DNA from: Bacteroidales bacterium
GTDB lineage: Bacteria; Bacteroidota; Bacteroidia; Bacteroidales; F082
DNA: 8,145 nt
Direction of reading: 5' to 3'
Assembly (NCBI GenBank): GCA_029933565.1
Contig: JAOZNY010000074.1
Location: 4,713 to 12,857, forward strand
Shown: piece by piece, positions 6,556 to 8,145 of the stretch
Layout: each line of letters starts with the position of its first letter
Numbering within the stretch: the stretch's first letter is position 1
Position numbers and translations under genes: made by a program
Notes under the pieces: model-generated
The model's input: the letters and a program-made list of their open reading frames with translations, nothing else
Told to the model about the DNA's origin: nothing
Databases searched by the model: none

Positions 6556-6918
6556 TTATTTGGCCGTAACTCCTGCCTCTTTAAGCATATAGGAGATAGC
6601 ATCATACATATCTTGATCTGAGCAAGTGGTGCAAGTTCCTCTCTCTGGCATCACACCAAATTCACCTTGAAAACCGGTAATAGAATGCACATGTAAAGTG
6701 TCCATACCTTTAGCGGCATTTGCTTCCCATCTTGCTTTGTCGGTTAATGCAGCAGCTCCTGCAACGCCTTTCCAGTGACATGCAATACACGCTTTATCAT
6801 AAACAGCATTTCCGTTTTCAATATTTGCAGTCATTTTTTTTGGGCCTGAATTGCCACAACTGGCAAGGAAAAGCCCAAAGAATCCCAATGCTAATACAAT
6901 TGTAATAAGTTTTTTCAT
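6556..6918 (-). CDS. Small monohaem c-type cytochrome lipoprotein of the nos cluster
   Basis: 120 residues. The N-terminus is a lipoprotein signal: MKK, a hydrophobic stretch, and lipobox LASC with the acylated Cys at residue 21, so the mature protein should be membrane-anchored and face the periplasm. One haem site, CIACH (residues 44-48), and a likely axial Met in VMPERG (Met90), followed by a C-terminal helix (SDQDMYDAISYML). This order resembles the cytochrome c5/class I group. A second CxxC (Cys96-Cys99, TCTTCS) just after the axial Met has no following His, so it is not a second haem site; a disulfide is possible. Given its place between nosZ and the nosB-like gene, it probably carries electrons from the NosGH quinol dehydrogenase to NosZ, a role like that of NosC cytochromes in clade II clusters. 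The role is inferred from context. Confidence 0.88.
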   Translation of the reverse strand: MKKLITIVLALGFFGLFLASCGNSGPKKMTANIENGNAVYDKACIACHWKGVAGAAALTDKARWEANAAKGMDTLHVHSITGFQGEFGVMPERGTCTTCSDQDMYDAISYMLKEAGVTAK

Positions 6919-6959
6919 TTGTTTATTTATTTAATTATTAATTTATAAATTTATGTTTA

Positions 6960-6967
6960 CAAAAGTA
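6960..6967 (-). promoter_or_regulatory. Possible -7 box for the cytochrome gene
   Basis: On the minus strand this reads TACTTTTG, matching the Bacteroidota -7 consensus TAnnTTTG. It lies 41 bases upstream of the cytochrome start and just after the nosZ terminator, a sensible place for a new promoter. No clear TTTG -33 box is found at 19-21 bases upstream, where the terminator stem sits. In such AT-rich DNA a single box match is weak evidence. Confidence 0.25.
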
Positions 6968-6971
6968 CAAA

Positions 6972-7008
6972 ACAAAAGAGATGGAAAACTTGTTTCCATC
7001 CCTTTTGT
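6972..7008 (-). terminator. Rho-independent-type terminator after nosZ
   Basis: An inverted repeat of 16 base pairs (6972-6987 with 6993-7008) closes over a 5-base loop, 26 bases after the nosZ stop. The only non-Watson-Crick position (6979/7001) is a G-U wobble in the minus-strand RNA but an A-C mismatch in the plus-strand RNA, which favours action on the nosZ message. The 3' side of the stem in that RNA is U-rich (CUCUUUUG, then UUUUG). It suggests that nosZ ends as its own transcript, or that much of the transcription is attenuated before the cytochrome gene. Confidence 0.72.
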
Positions 7009-7034
7009 AAATATTATTAAAAATATTTTATCAT

Positions 7035-8145
7035 CTAATTTTCACTCATGTATTGTTGAGTTCTTAGTTTTAGATAAGTAATGATTTTTTTAACATCCTC
7101 ATCTGATACGTTTTGGTCAGGCATAGCCAATTTATACTTTTGGCGCATTGCCTCTATGTCAGCATCTTTCATATGATGTTCAGGATTTGTAATCCAAGTT
7201 GTTAGCCATTCTTCTGTACGGCGTTTGTCAACCATCAAGAGGTCAGGCCCGTTGAATTCTTCACCAAATCTATGACAAGCATTACATCCATAATTTAGAT
7301 ATTCCATTTCACCATCAAGAAGGTTTTTCATTTCAATAGCAGAAGGCTTAAATGCCTGCATCTGCATATCGGCCTGAACCCGTGCTGAATAAGCAAGAAG
7401 TTTTTTGCTATTTGCAGCATCATCAAAATTAACGGTTAGGTATCCTTGAAGTTGTCTTCCTTCAGGGCTATGGTAATTGTCGAGCAACAACGGGTACATT
7501 CCTGCTTTTTCAGCATTGAATTCAAGTGTTGCAGTTTCACCCGGACGCCATCGGTACATTTGGTCGTATGCAGAAATTTCATAAACGTAATGGTCGGTTT
7601 TTGACTGACCATGGTTTGTTAAATGAATCAACACATCGCTACCTTGTTTAACACTGATGTCGGTTGGAGTAACTTTACCATCCTTAATAGTACCAAATAC
7701 AGTAACTTTATTACCCTTGGTTTTGATGGATTCTTTGCCCAATGCAGTATAATACTTTGATTTGTTGTTGGTGTAGATATTTGTGCCAACTTCATATTTA
7801 TCAAAAGAATCAAATTCGGTAAGATCCATTATAATTGTATAATGAGGTTCGCCCATTGGAATTGGAAGGTCATAAAGAATCTTCATCTTTTCACCATCAA
7901 TATCAATTAACTGGTGGTTTTGTGGGTGAAGAGGTCCTACAGGGTTAAATCTGTCAATTGACAGTTTATTCAATGAAATCAGGTATTTACCCCTTGGGTC
8001 AACAGCATCGCCGTGGGCAGAAACCAGGTGACCAACATTATAATGTGAAGAAACATGATCCAGAACTTTCAAATTGATATAATCCCATTTTGTAATGCGT
8101 GAGTCAACATAAATTGAAGTATAAATTACACCTGGCTCATCATCA
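7035..8145 (-). CDS. nosZ: Nitrous oxide reductase NosZ, clade II-like, C-terminal part with fused haem c domain and no CuA ligands (5' end outside window)
   Basis: Periplasmic reductase of N2O to N2, partial: 369 residues are visible and the reading frame stays open to the window edge, so the start lies outside. The TTG at 8072 is an internal Leu codon. Propeller sequence includes VGHL (His codon 8030-8028), the NKLSIDRF and GPLHPQNHQL stretches typical of NosZ, and GEPHY (His codon 7844-7842). By family alignment these two His are CuZ ligands. A cupredoxin domain follows (about 7720-7420). Its CuA loop aligns ungapped with clade II NosZ and ends in QGYL, but the ligand positions Cys, Cys, His, Met read Leu (7484), His (7472), Gly (7460) and Leu (7451). 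The upstream ligand His may survive in TDHYVY (about 7592). The last 80 or so residues are a class I cytochrome c domain: CNACH at 7286-7272 and a probable axial Met in AMPDQN (7124-7122). Haem-fused NosZ (cNosZ) is known from Campylobacterota, but those enzymes keep CuA. A non-N2O function cannot be excluded. Confidence 0.93.
   Translation of the reverse strand, partial: DDEPGVIYTSIYVDSRITKWDYINLKVLDHVSSHYNVGHLVSAHGDAVDPRGKYLISLNKLSIDRFNPVGPLHPQNHQLIDIDGEKMKILYDLPIPMGEPHYTIIMDLTEFDSFDKYEVGTNIYTNNKSKYYTALGKESIKTKGNKVTVFGTIKDGKVTPTDISVKQGSDVLIHLTNHGQSKTDHYVYEISAYDQMYRWRPGETATLEFNAEKAGMYPLLLDNYHSPEGRQLQGYLTVNFDDAANSKKLLAYSARVQADMQMQAFKPSAIEMKNLLDGEMEYLNYGCNACHRFGEEFNGPDLLMVDKRRTEEWLTTWITNPEHHMKDADIEAMRQKYKLAMPDQNVSDEDVKKIITYLKLRTQQYMSEN

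Noticed and set aside
6622..6633. Second haem-binding site in the small cytochrome (CTTC)
   Set aside because: The second Cys is followed by Ser, not His, so covalent haem attachment is not expected.
8070..8072. TTG as the start of the nosZ frame
   Set aside because: The frame continues upstream to the window edge with NosZ-like sequence (YTSIYVDSRITKW), so this codon is an internal leucine.

Overview
The window is a nitrous-oxide-respiration (nos) locus read entirely from the minus strand, so transcription runs from high to low coordinates. The organism is most likely a member of the Bacteroidota. The DNA is strongly AT-rich. Starts lack Shine-Dalgarno sequences. At least one promoter has the Bacteroidota form (TTTG, 19 bases, TAnnTTTG). 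The proteins resemble the clade II nos clusters of that phylum.

Layout in transcription order: (1) the 3' two-thirds or so of a nosZ-like gene (8145-7035, 5' end outside the window); (2) a strong terminator hairpin (7008-6972); (3) a small c-type cytochrome lipoprotein (6918-6556); (4) a 210-base gap with a candidate promoter overlapping a 25-base palindrome; (5) a four-helix membrane protein resembling NosB (6345-5560); (6) nosD, the periplasmic copper-site maturation protein (5516-4209); (7) a small secreted or membrane-anchored protein of unknown function with its own promoter (4176-3778); (8) a 316-base gap holding nested inverted repeats that could form mutually exclusive RNA hairpins; (9) a TonB-dependent outer-membrane receptor with the CxxxM and HxM copper-site motifs of OprC/NosA (3461-1380); (10) nosG, a Tat-exported polyferredoxin with four 4Fe-4S clusters (1274-459); (11) the N-terminal half of nosH, a NapH-like membrane quinol dehydrogenase subunit (455-1, cut by the window edge).

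Together the genes cover copper uptake through the outer membrane (NosA), assembly of the copper centre (NosD, probably with an ABC transporter NosFY and NosL outside the window), and electron delivery from menaquinol (NosH and NosG, then cytochrome c, then NosZ).

The most striking point is in NosZ. The C-terminal cupredoxin domain aligns without gaps to the CuA loop of clade II enzymes, but both cysteines, the histidine and the methionine of the loop are replaced (by Leu, His, Gly and Leu). A c-type haem domain (CNACH) follows directly. Two CuZ histidine positions visible in the propeller (VGHL and EPH) are kept. This looks like a nitrous oxide reductase that has lost its CuA electron-entry site and may receive electrons through a fused haem instead.
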